Position numbers and translations under genes: made by a program. From Streptomyces sp. WMMC940 (GTDB lineage: Bacteria; Actinomycetota; Actinomycetes; Streptomycetales; Streptomycetaceae), in contig NZ_JAPZBC010000001.1 of the NCBI RefSeq assembly GCF_027460265.1, positions 3,116,001 through 3,180,000 of the forward strand: a DNA stretch of 64,000 nucleotides, in the 5' to 3' direction. Below are positions 25,678 through 34,738 of the stretch, piece by piece. Numbering within the stretch: position 1 is the stretch's first letter; every line of letters begins with the position of its first letter. Under the pieces are notes generated by a model. It was given only the letters and a program-made list of their open reading frames with translations. It was not told the origin of the DNA and searched no databases.

Positions 25678-26082
25678 GTGGGTGACGTCCTGCTGGCCCT
25701 GTGCATCCCGCTGACGCTCTGCGCGAGCGGTCTCTACGCGGTGTGCGACAGCTGGTGGCGGCGGCGCAGGCGCGGGGTGGCGCCCCGTCACCTGTATCCG
25801 GGCGTGTGCTCGTACGTCTACGCCTACGAGCACCCTCGCGCGCACGCCGGAGCGCGGCTCGCGGAGCGGGAGATGCTCGCCGCCGCGGAGGAGATCGTCG
25901 ACGAGGCCTACACGAGGCTGGCCTGGCTGTACGACGGCACGTGCACCGGAGCGGAAGGCGGCACGAGCGCCGACCGGAGCAGCGGCGCCGGCGCCGGCCG
26001 GGTCAGCGCGGACTCCACTGCGGATCACGGCCTGTCACGGCCAGCACCCGCGCGAACGGCGGCGCGTCCGCCGGAACACTGA
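25678..26082 (+). CDS. Small hypothetical membrane-anchored protein
   Basis: GTG 25678 is preceded by AGGAGG at five bases, a strong initiation signal. The 134-residue product begins with one transmembrane helix (LLALCIPLTLCASGLYAVC), then a cluster of six arginines that should keep the tail in the cytoplasm. The region HLYPGVCSYVYAYEHPRAHAGARLAEREMLAAAEEIVDEAYTRLAWLYDG looks like a real helical domain. The last 40 residues are Ala/Gly/Ser-rich and overlap the 3' end of the gene at 26003 on the other strand by 80 bp, so the authentic end of the conserved part may be earlier. Function unknown. Confidence 0.6.
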   Translation: MGDVLLALCIPLTLCASGLYAVCDSWWRRRRRGVAPRHLYPGVCSYVYAYEHPRAHAGARLAEREMLAAAEEIVDEAYTRLAWLYDGTCTGAEGGTSADRSSGAGAGRVSADSTADHGLSRPAPARTAARPPEH

Positions 26083-26572
26083 CCTTCTCCCCGAACGCGC
26101 CGTACCGGCGCGCCTGCGGCGCCATCTCCTCCACGGCCGGGCCGAGTTCCGCGATCACCTCGGGATCCGGCGCGTACTCCTGCCCGGTCGCGCGCGCCAG
26201 GTCCCACGCGTGCACGGTCAGATCGGCCAGCACCATGTGCCCCACGCTCCTCGCGGGAAGGCCGAGCGCCCCCGTGGTGCCCTCCTCCGCACCGGGCCGG
26301 GCCCAGGCCTCGACCAGGCGCGCGCACTCGTCGGCGAAGGTCTCGCGCCAGTCCCCCTCCGCCGTGCGGTCCGGTGTCGCGGAGAAGTCGGCGTCCTGCT
26401 TGGCCGCCAGCGCCTGGAAGTTGACCACGACCTGGAGCAGGTGGTTGATCAGGGCGCGTACGTCGTACTCGGGGCAGGGGGTCGGAGCGGTGAGTGCGTC
26501 CCCGGTCACCCCGCGCACCACGGGGAGGGCGCGTTCGGCGGTCGCGGCGAGCAGTTCGCTGATGGTGTTCAT
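26003..26572 (-). CDS. TIGR03086-type metal-binding (DinB-like) protein
   Basis: A 189-residue four-helix-bundle protein related to mycothiol-dependent maleylpyruvate isomerases and DinB. Typical features are LTAPTPCPEYDVRALINHLLQVVVNFQ, with the first metal-binding His, and MVLADLTVHAWDLARATGQ with the HxxxD-type ligands. The family is frequent in mycothiol producers and is thought to bind a divalent metal; the reaction here is unknown. ATG 26572 is preferred for fold length. It is divergent from the AraC-type gene at 26635, so that regulator may control it. Confidence 0.88.
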   Translation of the reverse strand: MNTISELLAATAERALPVVRGVTGDALTAPTPCPEYDVRALINHLLQVVVNFQALAAKQDADFSATPDRTAEGDWRETFADECARLVEAWARPGAEEGTTGALGLPARSVGHMVLADLTVHAWDLARATGQEYAPDPEVIAELGPAVEEMAPQARRYGAFGEKVSVPADAPPFARVLAVTGRDPQWSPR

Positions 26573-26634
26573 ACCGCAACCGTGGCGGCACCGGACCCCG
26601 GGCGTCTTGAACAAACGCGACATAGGATCGCGCC

Positions 26635-27603
26635 ATGGCGAGCAGGAGCGAGCCCGCAGGAGCCGGCGGGGCGCGTGCGGCCGGCGGACCGGGACCGCGG
26701 CACGACACCCGGGGGATCGTGGACGCGCCGGAGCTGTTCGCACGCGTACGGTTCCGGCGTCGGGAACCGGCCCCTCCCCTGCGCCCGTACCTGGAGCACT
26801 ACTGGCTCGTCGACTGGGACCTGCCCGAGCCCTATGTCACGCACGTCGTGCCCCATCCGTCGGTGAACGCCGTCTTCCAGCGGTACGGCGGCGAGGAACC
26901 GTGGGCCGAGGTCGCCGGCATCGGTCTCGGACTCTTCACCCAGAAGCTGCGGGGGCGGGGGCGGGTCTGCGGGGTGCAGTTCCGGCCCGGCGGGTTCCGC
27001 CCCTTCGCGCCCGGGCGGCCGGTGTCGGCGTGGACGGGCCGCCGGGTCCCCGCGGCGGACGTGTTCACCGCGACCGGCGGATCCGTTGGGGCAGCGCCGT
27101 CGGTGGGCCCCGCGGCCGTCGTCCTCCCCGACGAGGAGGACGCGAGGGTGGCCGCCCTCGACGCCTTCCTCCTCGCCCTGCGGCCGGAGGCGGATCCGCA
27201 GGCGGACCACGCGATGGCCCTGGTCGAGCGGGTGCGCACCGACCGCACGATCCGCCGGGTCGCCCAACTCGCCGCGGCCGAAGGGGTGACGGCGCGTACC
27301 CTGCAACGGCTGTTCGCGGCGTACGTCGGTGTCGGACCCAAGTGGGTCATTCTGCGCTACCGCATCCACGAGGCGCTCGAGCGGGCCGAGGCGGACGGCC
27401 CGGCCGCAGCGGGCGCGGAACGCACCGTCGTGCCGGGCGGGGGCACGGGTGCGGCCGGAGCGCGTTCCCGGGGCGCCGAGCCGGACTGGTCGGCCCTCGC
27501 GGCCGAACTCGGCTACAGCGACCAGGCCCATCTCGTACGGGACTTCACCGCGACGGTCGGTGTCCCGCCCACGGCGTACGCGGCGACGAGGACTCCGGGT
27601 TGA
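26635..27603 (+). CDS. AraC family transcriptional regulator
   Basis: A 322-residue regulator with the DNA-binding domain at the C-terminus: the first helix-turn-helix is TIRRVAQLAAAEGVTARTLQRLFAAYVGVGPKWVILRYRIHEAL, and the second is LAAELGYSDQAHLVRDFTATVGVPPTAYA. An Ala/Gly-rich insertion of about 30 residues separates the two, which is unusual. The N-terminal domain (LEHYWLVDWDLPEPYVTHVVPHPSVNAVF) matches the DUF6597-type sensor. It is divergent from the TIGR03086 gene, with 62 bp between starts, the usual layout of a local regulator and its target. Confidence 0.9.
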   Translation: MASRSEPAGAGGARAAGGPGPRHDTRGIVDAPELFARVRFRRREPAPPLRPYLEHYWLVDWDLPEPYVTHVVPHPSVNAVFQRYGGEEPWAEVAGIGLGLFTQKLRGRGRVCGVQFRPGGFRPFAPGRPVSAWTGRRVPAADVFTATGGSVGAAPSVGPAAVVLPDEEDARVAALDAFLLALRPEADPQADHAMALVERVRTDRTIRRVAQLAAAEGVTARTLQRLFAAYVGVGPKWVILRYRIHEALERAEADGPAAAGAERTVVPGGGTGAAGARSRGAEPDWSALAAELGYSDQAHLVRDFTATVGVPPTAYAATRTPG

Positions 27604-27679
27604 GCTCCCGGCTCCTGGCGTCGGCGGCCGGGTGGGCGCGTTCCGGGCGCTGTCGGTCCGGGGGCGTACCGTGCGGGGC

Positions 27680-28204
27680 ATGGACGACACGACACCGGTT
27701 GTGCGGATCGAGCCCTGGTCGGAGGGCGACTTCGAGCTGCTCCGGGCCCTGAACGCACCGGAGTTGACGGCGCACCTCGGGGGACCCGAGCCGGAGGGCA
27801 GGCTGACCGAGCGGCACCGGCGCTACGTGGCCCTGAGCGCGGACCGGTCCGGGGCGGGGCGGATGTACCGCGTGGTGCTGACGGTCGGCGGGGAGCCCGT
27901 CGGATCGATCGGGTTCTGGGAGAAGACCTGGCGCGGCGGCGAGGTCTACGAGACGGGGTGGAGCGTCCTTCCCGGCTTCCAGGGGCGGGGTATCGCGACG
28001 GCGGCGACGCTGGCCGTCGTGGAGGAGGCCCGCGCGGCGCGGAGGCACCGCCGTCTGCACGCCTTCCCGTCCGTCGACAACGTCCCGTCGAACGCGGTGT
28101 GCCGCAAGGCGGGGTTCTCCCTGATCGGGGAGTGCGACTTCGAGTACCCGCCGGGCACGCCGCTGCGCAGCAACGACTGGCGTCTGGACCTCGACGGACC
28201 GTAG
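27680..28204 (+). CDS. GNAT family N-acetyltransferase (RimJ-like)
   Basis: A 174-residue acetyltransferase. The acetyl-CoA motif is LPGFQGRGIATAATLAVVEEA, with GFQGRGIA as the pyrophosphate loop, and the C-terminal part has NVPSNAVCRKAGFSLIGECDFEYPPG. That pattern, and the GSIGFWEKTWRGGEVYETGWSV segment, fit the RimJ/RimL-like branch (Acetyltransf_3), whose members modify protein N-termini, antibiotics or small amines. The substrate is unknown. ATG 27680 has no strong ribosome site. It follows the AraC gene by 76 bp on the same strand. Confidence 0.85.
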   Translation: MDDTTPVVRIEPWSEGDFELLRALNAPELTAHLGGPEPEGRLTERHRRYVALSADRSGAGRMYRVVLTVGGEPVGSIGFWEKTWRGGEVYETGWSVLPGFQGRGIATAATLAVVEEARAARRHRRLHAFPSVDNVPSNAVCRKAGFSLIGECDFEYPPGTPLRSNDWRLDLDGP

Positions 28205-28250
28205 CCGGAGCGGACCGCGGCCGGAGCGGACCGTGGCCGGAGCGGGACGC
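28203..28250. repeat. Three tandem copies of a 16-bp unit
   Basis: The unit GGCCGGAGCGGACCGT recurs at 28203, 28219 and 28235 with one to three differences, starting at the stop codon of the GNAT gene. Degenerate GGAGCGG-like pieces continue for another 60 bp. Confidence 0.75.
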
Positions 28251-28557
28251 GTCGGAACCAGGCGGGAGCGGGCCGGACACGGTACGAGCGGCGACCGGTC
28301 CACGAGCGGCAACGCGCCCCGAGACGATGTGCGTTCCGGGCACGGGCGGGACCCGGGGGTGGGAAAGGGTTCGGTCGGGGCAGGGGGTCCGCGCGGTCGG
28401 GCGGCGGGACAGCCGGGCGCGGCAGGCGGGGGCCGGGACGCGGGGGCCAGGCACCGTAAGCGTGAGCGCACCCGTCCGGTGCGGCGGCGCCGCCGCACGC
28501 CGCCGAGCCGGTGGAAACCGCTGGCTGGGGCCGTCCGCCCGGTGGCATGCTGGCGGC
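28251..28557. other. Intergenic region before the Mut7-C gene
   Basis: About 300 bp, very GC- and AG-rich, with no recognisable gene and no clear terminator. It continues the degenerate repeats of 28203-28250 and ends in the promoter and leader of the Mut7-C gene. Confidence 0.6.
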
Positions 28558-29292
28558 GTGAACGGACCGGAGATCCACATCAGCTTCGCCCCAGAGCTGC
28601 GGCTCTTCGTCCCGGCGGAGCGCCGGGACGGGCGGACCTCCCTCGTCACGGACGGGTCGTCGAGTCTCGGGCACGTCGTCGAATCGCTCGGGGTCCCGCT
28701 CACCGAGGCCGGGCCGCTGCTGGTGGACGGAAGCCGTGTGGAGACGTCGTACGTCCCCGCGGAGGGCGAGCACGTCCGGGTCCTGGGCGTCGAACGCCCG
28801 CAGCGGGTTCCCGGCGCCCCCCTCCGGTTCCTTCTGGACGTCCATCTGGGGACCCTGGCCCGGCGGCTGCGGCTCCTGGGCGTCGACGCCGCGTACGAGA
28901 GCGAGGACATCGGTGACGCCGCGCTGGCCGCCCTCTCGGCGCGCGAGCGGCGCGTGATGCTGTCCCGGGACCGGGGACTGCTGCGCCGCCGCGAGCTCTG
29001 GGCCGGCGCGTACGTCTACAGCGACCGCCCCGACGACCAGCTCCGTGACGTACTGCAGCGGTTCGCACCCGCGCTCGAGCCGTGGACCCGCTGCACCGCC
29101 TGCAACGGCCGTCTCTCGGACACGGACAAGGCGGCGGTGGAGCACCACCTGGAGCAGGGCACGCAGCGTTCGTACGACGTGTTCGCGCAGTGCACGGCCT
29201 GTGAGCGGGTCTACTGGCGCGGCGCCCACCACGCCCGGCTGGAGGCGATCGTCGAGGGCGCGCTGCGCGAGTTCGGCGGCGCGATCGCCTAG
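28558..29292 (+). CDS. Mut7-C RNase domain protein with N-terminal ubiquitin-like domain
   Basis: A 244-residue protein with two parts. Residues 1-85 form a beta-grasp 'Mut7-C ubiquitin' domain (IHISFAPELRLFV... VLGVERPQ). Residues about 90-240 form the Mut7-C domain, a PIN-like RNase fold with FLLDVHLGTLARRLRLLGVDA, MLSRDRGLLRRR and a zinc ribbon made of CTACNGRL and CTACERVYWRG. Acidic residues Asp94 and those in SRD are candidate metal ligands. The family is linked to RNA processing, but the substrate is unknown. The start is GTG 28558, which gives the full beta-grasp domain; its ribosome site is weak. Confidence 0.88.
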   Translation: MNGPEIHISFAPELRLFVPAERRDGRTSLVTDGSSSLGHVVESLGVPLTEAGPLLVDGSRVETSYVPAEGEHVRVLGVERPQRVPGAPLRFLLDVHLGTLARRLRLLGVDAAYESEDIGDAALAALSARERRVMLSRDRGLLRRRELWAGAYVYSDRPDDQLRDVLQRFAPALEPWTRCTACNGRLSDTDKAAVEHHLEQGTQRSYDVFAQCTACERVYWRGAHHARLEAIVEGALREFGGAIA

Positions 29293-29396
29293 TCGCGGTC
29301 TCTCGGTCGCCCCCTGGTCGCGGTCGCCCGCGCCGGCGGGCCACGGAGCCACCGGCGGCCGTCGTCGCGGGCCCACCGACGGGCGTTGCCGGGCCG

Positions 29397-29972
29397 CTAC
29401 GGGCCCTCGGCGGTGAGATACCGCTGGATCGTCGGGGCGAGCCACGCGATCACTTCGTCCCGGGTCATGTCGACCGCCGGCGGGATCCGCAGCACATAGC
29501 GGGCGAGGGCCATGCCCAGGATCTGCGAGGTGACGAGCGCTGCCCTGCGCGGAACCTCTTCCGCTACGGGGCACACCCCGTCGGCGATCGGCAGCAGCTG
29601 TCCCCGGAACACCTGCGCCATGCGCTCGGCGCCGGCGGCGTTGGTGACACCGACGCGGAGCATCGCCGTCAGCACCTCGTCGTGCTCCCACCGGTCGAGG
29701 AAGTGGGAGACGAGCACGGCGCCGATGTGCCGTCCGGGCATCGCCCCCAGCTCGGGAAGCCGCAGGTCGATCTCGGAGGCCGCGGCGAACAGCCCCTCCT
29801 TGTTGCCGTAGTACCGCATGACCATCGACGGATCGATCCCCGCGTCCTTGGCGATGGCACGGATGGTGGCGCGCTCGTACCCCTCCGCGGCGAAGCGTTC
29901 ACGGGCTGCTTCGAGGATCGCGGCGCGGGTGGCGTCGGAGCGGCGCGGGGCGGGAGGTGGTTCCGGGGTCAT
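29397..29972 (-). CDS. TetR family regulator, probable repressor of the divergent monooxygenase gene
   Basis: A 191-residue TetR protein. The DNA-binding domain is DATRAAILEAARERFAAEGYERATIRAIAKDAGIDPSMVMRYYGNKEGLF. The C-terminal domain (TetR_C_17-like, LPELGAMPGRHIGAVLVSHFLDRWEHDEVL) is common among Streptomyces regulators of resistance or oxidation genes. It is divergent from the FAD monooxygenase gene at 30146. The shared 173-bp space contains two near-identical CAAC-N4-GTTG palindromes, so repression of both genes with relief by a small aromatic ligand is likely. Confidence 0.92.
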   Translation of the reverse strand: MTPEPPPAPRRSDATRAAILEAARERFAAEGYERATIRAIAKDAGIDPSMVMRYYGNKEGLFAAASEIDLRLPELGAMPGRHIGAVLVSHFLDRWEHDEVLTAMLRVGVTNAAGAERMAQVFRGQLLPIADGVCPVAEEVPRRAALVTSQILGMALARYVLRIPPAVDMTRDEVIAWLAPTIQRYLTAEGP

Positions 29973-29985
29973 GCCAACAAATGTA

Positions 29986-30002
29986 GGCCAACGGCCGTTG
30001 AC
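29986..30002. promoter_or_regulatory. Probable TetR operator 1
   Basis: GGCCAACGGCCGTTGAC contains the perfect palindrome CAACGGCCGTTG. It lies 14 bp upstream of the tetR start. The same 17-bp frame recurs at 30042-30058, and related half-sites GCCAAC and GCGTTGG lie nearby. Confidence 0.7.
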
Positions 30003-30041
30003 ACGCCAGCAGATCCGGGCCTAACGTTGCCTACAAGCGTT

Positions 30042-30058
30042 GGCCAACATACGTTGAC
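30042..30058. promoter_or_regulatory. Probable TetR operator 2
   Basis: GGCCAACATACGTTGAC matches operator 1 at 13 of 17 positions; the outer arms GGCCAAC and GTTGAC are identical and in the same orientation. Centre-to-centre distance from operator 1 is 56 bp. It lies about 90 bp upstream of the monooxygenase start. Confidence 0.7.
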
Positions 30059-30145
30059 CCGCATGCGCCGACCCAGAGGCCGACCCGTTCCCCGAGATCG
30101 GGCATCGGCTCCCCCGGCGCCCGAGTGCTGACAGGAGGCACCGCA

Positions 30146-31597
30146 ATGACCGACCGAACCCGCACCGACCGGACCGCGGACCGGAGCACCGCCACCCCCG
30201 CCACCACGGAGACGGACGTGACGGTCGTGGGGGCCGGGCCCACCGGGCTGCTGCTCGCGGGGGACCTGGCGGCAGCCGGCGTCCGCGTCACCGTCGTCGA
30301 GCGCCGGCCGCCGACGAGGAGCAATCTGACCCGGGCCTTCGGGGTGCACGCACGCACCCTCGAGCTCCTGGACGCCCGGGACCTCGCCGACGAGCTGGTG
30401 TCGAAGGGCACGCCCATCACGGGCCTACGGCTGTTCCGCCGGCTCTCCCTCGATCTCTCCCGGCTGCCCTCCCGCTTCCCGTACCTGCTGATAGCCCCGC
30501 AGTACGAGGTGGAGCGACTGCTCGAGCGCCGTGCGCGCGCCGCCGGGGTCGCCTTCCGGTACGGCACGGAACTGCGCGGCCTGCGCCAGGACGCCGGATC
30601 GGTCACCGCCGAGCTCCGCGAGGAGGACGGCGGAAACGCGACGCTGAGCTCCCGCTACCTCGTCGGCACGGACGGGATGCGCAGTTCGGTGAGGCAGTCG
30701 CTCGGTCTGCCCTTCCCCGGGGTCTCGGCGATCCGCTCGATCCTGCTCGCGGACGTACGGCTCTCCGAGGAGCCGGAGAACCTGCTGACGGTCAATGGCA
30801 CGGGCCGGGCCTTCGCCTTCATCGCCCCGTTCGGCGACGGGTGGTACCGCGTGATGGGCTGGCGGCGCGACCGCTCCCAGCCGGACGGCCGGCCGGTCGA
30901 ACTCGACGAGGTGCGCGACATCGCCCGCCAGGCCCTCGGCACCGACTACGGCATGCGGGACGCCCGCTGGCTCTCCCGCTTCCACAGTGACGAGCGCCAG
31001 GTCCCCGAGTACCGCCGGGGCAGGGTCTTCCTCGCCGGGGACGCGGCGCATGTGCACTCGCCCGCGGGCGGCCAGGGCATGAACACCGGCCTTCAGGACG
31101 CGGCGAACCTGTCCTGGAAACTCGTCGCCGTCCTCCGCGGCGACGCCCCGGACCCCGAAGGGCTCCTCGACACCTACCAGTCCGAGCGGCACCCGGTCGG
31201 TGCCCGAGTGGTGCGCAGCAGCGGGGCGATCGTGCGTCTCGCCATGGCGCACTCACCCCTCGAACGCCTCACCCGTGCCCTGGCCACGAGCTTCCTCGAC
31301 GCGGTCCGGCCCGCAGCGGACAAGGCGATGGGCATGATCTCGGGCACCGGACTCTCCTACGGGGCCCCGCGCGGCGCCCACCGGCTGACCGGCAGGCGCG
31401 CACCGGACCTCTCCCTCAGGGAGGGCCGGCTCTACGAGCTGCTGCGCAAGGGCGAGTTCGTCCTGGTGACACCGGACGGCGCGGACACGGCTGCACCGGC
31501 GGCGCCCGGCCCCGTCTCCAGGGCCCACTGGCGCGGCCCGGACCGCACGACCCTCCTGGTCCGGCCGGACGGATACATCGCATGGGCCAGGGACTGA
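30146..31597 (+). CDS. FAD-dependent monooxygenase (PheA/TfdB, aromatic hydroxylase type)
   Basis: A 483-residue flavoprotein hydroxylase. The FAD-binding Rossmann motif [30 protein letters not shown] is at the N-terminus, and the second FAD motif [35 protein letters not shown] at about two thirds. The C-terminal part resembles the thioredoxin-like tail of phenol hydroxylase-type enzymes but is short. Similar enzymes hydroxylate aromatic polyketides, phenols or rifamycin. ATG 30146 has AGGAGG seven bases upstream. The divergent TetR gene and twin operators suggest substrate-induced expression. Confidence 0.92.
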   Translation: MTDRTRTDRTADRSTATPATTETDVTVVGAGPTGLLLAGDLAAAGVRVTVVERRPPTRSNLTRAFGVHARTLELLDARDLADELVSKGTPITGLRLFRRLSLDLSRLPSRFPYLLIAPQYEVERLLERRARAAGVAFRYGTELRGLRQDAGSVTAELREEDGGNATLSSRYLVGTDGMRSSVRQSLGLPFPGVSAIRSILLADVRLSEEPENLLTVNGTGRAFAFIAPFGDGWYRVMGWRRDRSQPDGRPVELDEVRDIARQALGTDYGMRDARWLSRFHSDERQVPEYRRGRVFLAGDAAHVHSPAGGQGMNTGLQDAANLSWKLVAVLRGDAPDPEGLLDTYQSERHPVGARVVRSSGAIVRLAMAHSPLERLTRALATSFLDAVRPAADKAMGMISGTGLSYGAPRGAHRLTGRRAPDLSLREGRLYELLRKGEFVLVTPDGADTAAPAAPGPVSRAHWRGPDRTTLLVRPDGYIAWARD

Positions 31598-31676
31598 GCG
31601 TGCGGCACGGCGGCGCCCCGGCGCGGACGCGACCCCGCGTCCCGGTCACGGCGGCCGGACGTGCCAGGCTGACCCC

Positions 31677-32012
31677 ATGGTCGTCGCCCGCTCCGTCCTC
31701 CTGTTCGCCGTCGCAGCCGTCTTCGAGATCGGCGGTGCCTGGCTGGTCTGGCAGGGCATGCGGGAGCACCGGGGCTGGCTCTGGATCGGTGCGGGCGTCC
31801 TCGCGCTCGGCGCGTACGGCTTCGTGGCCACGTTCCAGCCGCAGGGTGACTTCGGACGGGTCCTCGCGGCCTACGGCGGCGTGTTCGTCGCGGGCTCGAT
31901 CGCCTGGGGCATGGTGGCCGACGGCTATCGTCCCGACCGCTGGGACGTCCTGGGCGCGCTGGTCTGCCTTGCGGGCATGGCGGTGATCATGTACTCGCCG
32001 CGCGGCCGGTGA
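31677..32012 (+). CDS. YnfA/UPF0060 family membrane protein
   Basis: A 111-residue protein with four transmembrane helices, related to small multidrug resistance proteins. Family signatures are [69 protein letters not shown]. The transport role of YnfA is not firmly established; some homologues add tolerance to cationic dyes. It follows the monooxygenase by 79 bp on the same strand and might be co-expressed with it as an export function, which is inference. Confidence 0.92.
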   Translation: MVVARSVLLFAVAAVFEIGGAWLVWQGMREHRGWLWIGAGVLALGAYGFVATFQPQGDFGRVLAAYGGVFVAGSIAWGMVADGYRPDRWDVLGALVCLAGMAVIMYSPRGR

Positions 32013-32063
32013 CCCTCTGCCTATCCTGACTTCTGGTATCGATCAGTTGCCCGAGGAGCCGTC

Positions 32064-32831
32064 ATGACCGCCACGCCCATCGCCGTCGTCACCGGAGCGA
32101 GCAGCGGAATCGGCGCCGCCACCGCACGGAGCCTCGCCGCGGCCGGCTACCACGTCGTCGTCACCGCCCGGCGCAAGGACCGGGTCGAAGCCCTCGCCGC
32201 CGAACTGACGGACGCCGGGCACCGGGCCACCGCCCGCCCCCTCGACGTCACCGACCGTGCCGCCGTCGATGCCTTCGCGGCCTCCCTCGACGGCACCGGC
32301 CCGGTGAAGGTCCTGGTCAACAACGCGGGCGGAGCCCTCGGCGCCGACCCGGTCGCGACCGGTGACCCGGCCGACTGGCGTCAGATGTACGAGGTCAACG
32401 TCATCGGCACGCTGAACCTCACACAGGCCCTGCTCCCCGCGCTCACCACCAGCGGCGACGGCACGGTCGTCGTCCTCTCGTCCACCGCGGGCCACGCCAC
32501 GTACGAGGGCGGCGCGGGTTACGTCGCCGCGAAGCACGCCGAGCACGTCCTCGCCGAGACCCTCCGCCTGGAGATCGTCGGCACGCCGGTCCGCGTCGTC
32601 GAGATCGCTCCCGGCATGGTCAGGACGGAGGGTTTCGCGACCACGCGCTTCCGGGGCGACACCGAGAAGGCCGCCAAGGTCTACGAAGGCGTGGCCGAAC
32701 CGCTCACCGCCGAGGACGTCGCCGACACCGTCACCTGGGCGGTGACCCGCCCGCCCCACGTCAACGTCGACCTGCTGATCGTCCGTCCCAGGGCCCAGGC
32801 TTCGAACACGAAGGTGCACCGGGAGCGCTGA
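32064..32831 (+). CDS. Short-chain dehydrogenase/reductase (SDR)
   Basis: A 255-residue classical SDR. The cofactor motif is TGASSGIG near the N-terminus with ARRKDR behind strand 2, which favours NADP(H). The structural NNAG motif, the catalytic Ser in VVLSSTAGH and YVAAK (Tyr and Lys) are all present. The sequence resembles the YdfG-like group acting on short hydroxy acids or serine. AGGAG precedes ATG 32064. It lies 51 bp after the ynfA-type gene, in the same direction. Confidence 0.92.
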   Translation: MTATPIAVVTGASSGIGAATARSLAAAGYHVVVTARRKDRVEALAAELTDAGHRATARPLDVTDRAAVDAFAASLDGTGPVKVLVNNAGGALGADPVATGDPADWRQMYEVNVIGTLNLTQALLPALTTSGDGTVVVLSSTAGHATYEGGAGYVAAKHAEHVLAETLRLEIVGTPVRVVEIAPGMVRTEGFATTRFRGDTEKAAKVYEGVAEPLTAEDVADTVTWAVTRPPHVNVDLLIVRPRAQASNTKVHRER

Positions 32832-33112
32832 CCGTTCCTCAACACGAGCGGGAGCGGATCCCGATCACCGGGACCCGTGCCCATCCGTGTGCCCCGAACC
32901 ACTTCGGGCCCGCCGGTCCCCCGCTTTCGCAACGGTTTCCCGGACCTCACGACCGCCGGCCGCTGTGCCCCGGCCCGTCCCGCTGGTTCGGCCATTCGGC
33001 TGCGGTCCGCAGGCGCGCCCCGTCAGGGCGCGATGGTGTGGAAACGGTCGCGCACCGGCCTCCATCGCCTGGGGGCATCGGGCGCCCAGGCGTGCTCGAG
33101 GAAGGGCGGACC

Positions 33113-34738
33113 ATGCACATACCCGGACATGGAGCGGGCCGTCGGCATCATGCGGCGGCCCTTGCCGCGACGGTGTTCTGCTCGACGCTGTTCATCGGGC
33201 CGGACCTCACTCCGGCCGACGGCGCGCCCCCGCCGTCGGTGCCCGCCCCGAAGCTGGACTGGGACACCTGCGTCCCGGGCAGTCCGTTCGACTGCGCGAC
33301 GGCGAGGGTGCCGCTCGACCACGCGAAGCCGGGTGGCCGCACCATCGAGCTGGCCGTCATCAGACGGAGGGCCACCGACCCGGGCCGCCGCATCGGCACC
33401 CTGTTCTTCAACCCCGGCGGCCCCGGTGGGCCCGGCACGGTTCAGATGCCGCAGAACTACGCGGCCTTCCCACGGGAGGTGCGGGAGCGGTTCGACATCG
33501 TCAGCTGGGACCCCCGGGGAATCGGCAGCAGCACCGCGGTGAAGTGCTTCGGCAGCCGCGAGGAGGCGGACGCCTGGGCCGCGGGCAAACCGGCCGGCTT
33601 CCCGGTCGGCGAACAGGAGCGGGCGGAGTGGACAGCCGCGTACAGGGACCTGTCCCTCCGCTGCCGGCAACGCGACCCCGAGCTGCTGCGCCATGTGTCG
33701 ACCGCCGACACCGCTCACGACCTCGACCTGCTCCGCGAGGCCGTCGGCGACGCACGGCTCACCTACCTCGGTATCTCCTACGGGACGATCCTCGGCGCCA
33801 CCTACGCCAATCTCTTCCCCGGCAAGGTCCGCGCGATGACCCTCGACAGCAACATCGACCCGCGGGCGTGGACGAACGACGCCTCCGACAACGCCCGGCT
33901 CACGACGTTCCTGCGCATGGGATCGGACCGCAGCGCCGCCTCGACCCTGGACAGGTTCCTCACCCTGTGCGGGTCCACCACCGTCTCCCACTGCGCCTTC
34001 TCCGCGGGGAGTCCGCAGGCGACCCGCGGCAAGCTCGACCGGCTTCTGGAGAGGCTCCGGGAACGTCCGGTGGGCCCGTGGACCTACGGCCGCACGGTCG
34101 GCGACGTCGTGAGCGGGCTCTACGTCGTCCAGCCCGGCTGGACGGACCTCGCCCGCAGACTCCAGGACCTGTGGCAGGGCCGCGTTCCACAACCGACCCC
34201 GCTCCCGCCCGCGCCACCGGTCCCGCACCCGGACCCGTACCTCGGCGAGGAACAGGCCGCCGCGGTGTTCTGCGGCGACAGCCCCAATCCGCGTGACCCC
34301 GGGGTCTACCACTCGCTGGAAGAGACCGCCGCCCGCCGCGCGGGCGACGCCGGACGCTTCTGGACCTGGGCGGCCGAGGGGTGTGCCACCTGGCCTTCGT
34401 TCGCCGCGAACCGCTACCGCGGCCCGTGGAACAGGAGGACGGCGCACCCCGTCCTGGTGGTCGGCACCACCTACGACCCCTCGACCCCCTACGCTGACGC
34501 GCGTGCCATGGCCGACGAGCTGGCCAACGCCCGTCTGCTCACCCACGAAGGGTACGGACACACCGCGCTGGTCAATCCCAGCGCCTGTGTGCAGGCGCAC
34601 GAAAGCCGGTACTTCATCGAGGGCACCCTCCCTCCGGCCGGAACGACGTGCCGCCCGACCACGCCCCCGTTCTCCGCTCCCAGGCCGAGCGGCGGCATCG
34701 CCACCGGCGGCGGAGGACTGGCCGGCGCACTCCCCTGA
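33113..34738 (+). CDS. Secreted alpha/beta hydrolase, tripeptidyl aminopeptidase (TAP) type
   Basis: A 541-residue exported hydrolase close to Streptomyces tripeptidyl aminopeptidases (SlpD/SlpE and Tap). After a signal-like N-terminus come DWDTCVPGSPFDCATARVPLDH, NPGGPGGPG (oxyanion hole) and GISYGT with the nucleophile Ser222. The C-terminal TAP domain supplies VGTTYDPSTPYADA (catalytic Asp) and EGYGHTALVNPS (catalytic His). Paired cysteines agree with export. It probably trims tripeptides from extracellular proteins or hydrolyses related esters. GAGGAAGGGCGG precedes ATG 33113. Upstream, 281 bp contain no recognisable gene. Confidence 0.9.
   Translation: MHIPGHGAGRRHHAAALAATVFCSTLFIGPDLTPADGAPPPSVPAPKLDWDTCVPGSPFDCATARVPLDHAKPGGRTIELAVIRRRATDPGRRIGTLFFNPGGPGGPGTVQMPQNYAAFPREVRERFDIVSWDPRGIGSSTAVKCFGSREEADAWAAGKPAGFPVGEQERAEWTAAYRDLSLRCRQRDPELLRHVSTADTAHDLDLLREAVGDARLTYLGISYGTILGATYANLFPGKVRAMTLDSNIDPRAWTNDASDNARLTTFLRMGSDRSAASTLDRFLTLCGSTTVSHCAFSAGSPQATRGKLDRLLERLRERPVGPWTYGRTVGDVVSGLYVVQPGWTDLARRLQDLWQGRVPQPTPLPPAPPVPHPDPYLGEEQAAAVFCGDSPNPRDPGVYHSLEETAARRAGDAGRFWTWAAEGCATWPSFAANRYRGPWNRRTAHPVLVVGTTYDPSTPYADARAMADELANARLLTHEGYGHTALVNPSACVQAHESRYFIEGTLPPAGTTCRPTTPPFSAPRPSGGIATGGGGLAGALP

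Noticed and set aside
33023..34600. 525-residue minus-strand frame opposite the TAP-type hydrolase
   Set aside because: Antisense to a hydrolase with a complete Ser-Asp-His triad; no initiation signal or family match.
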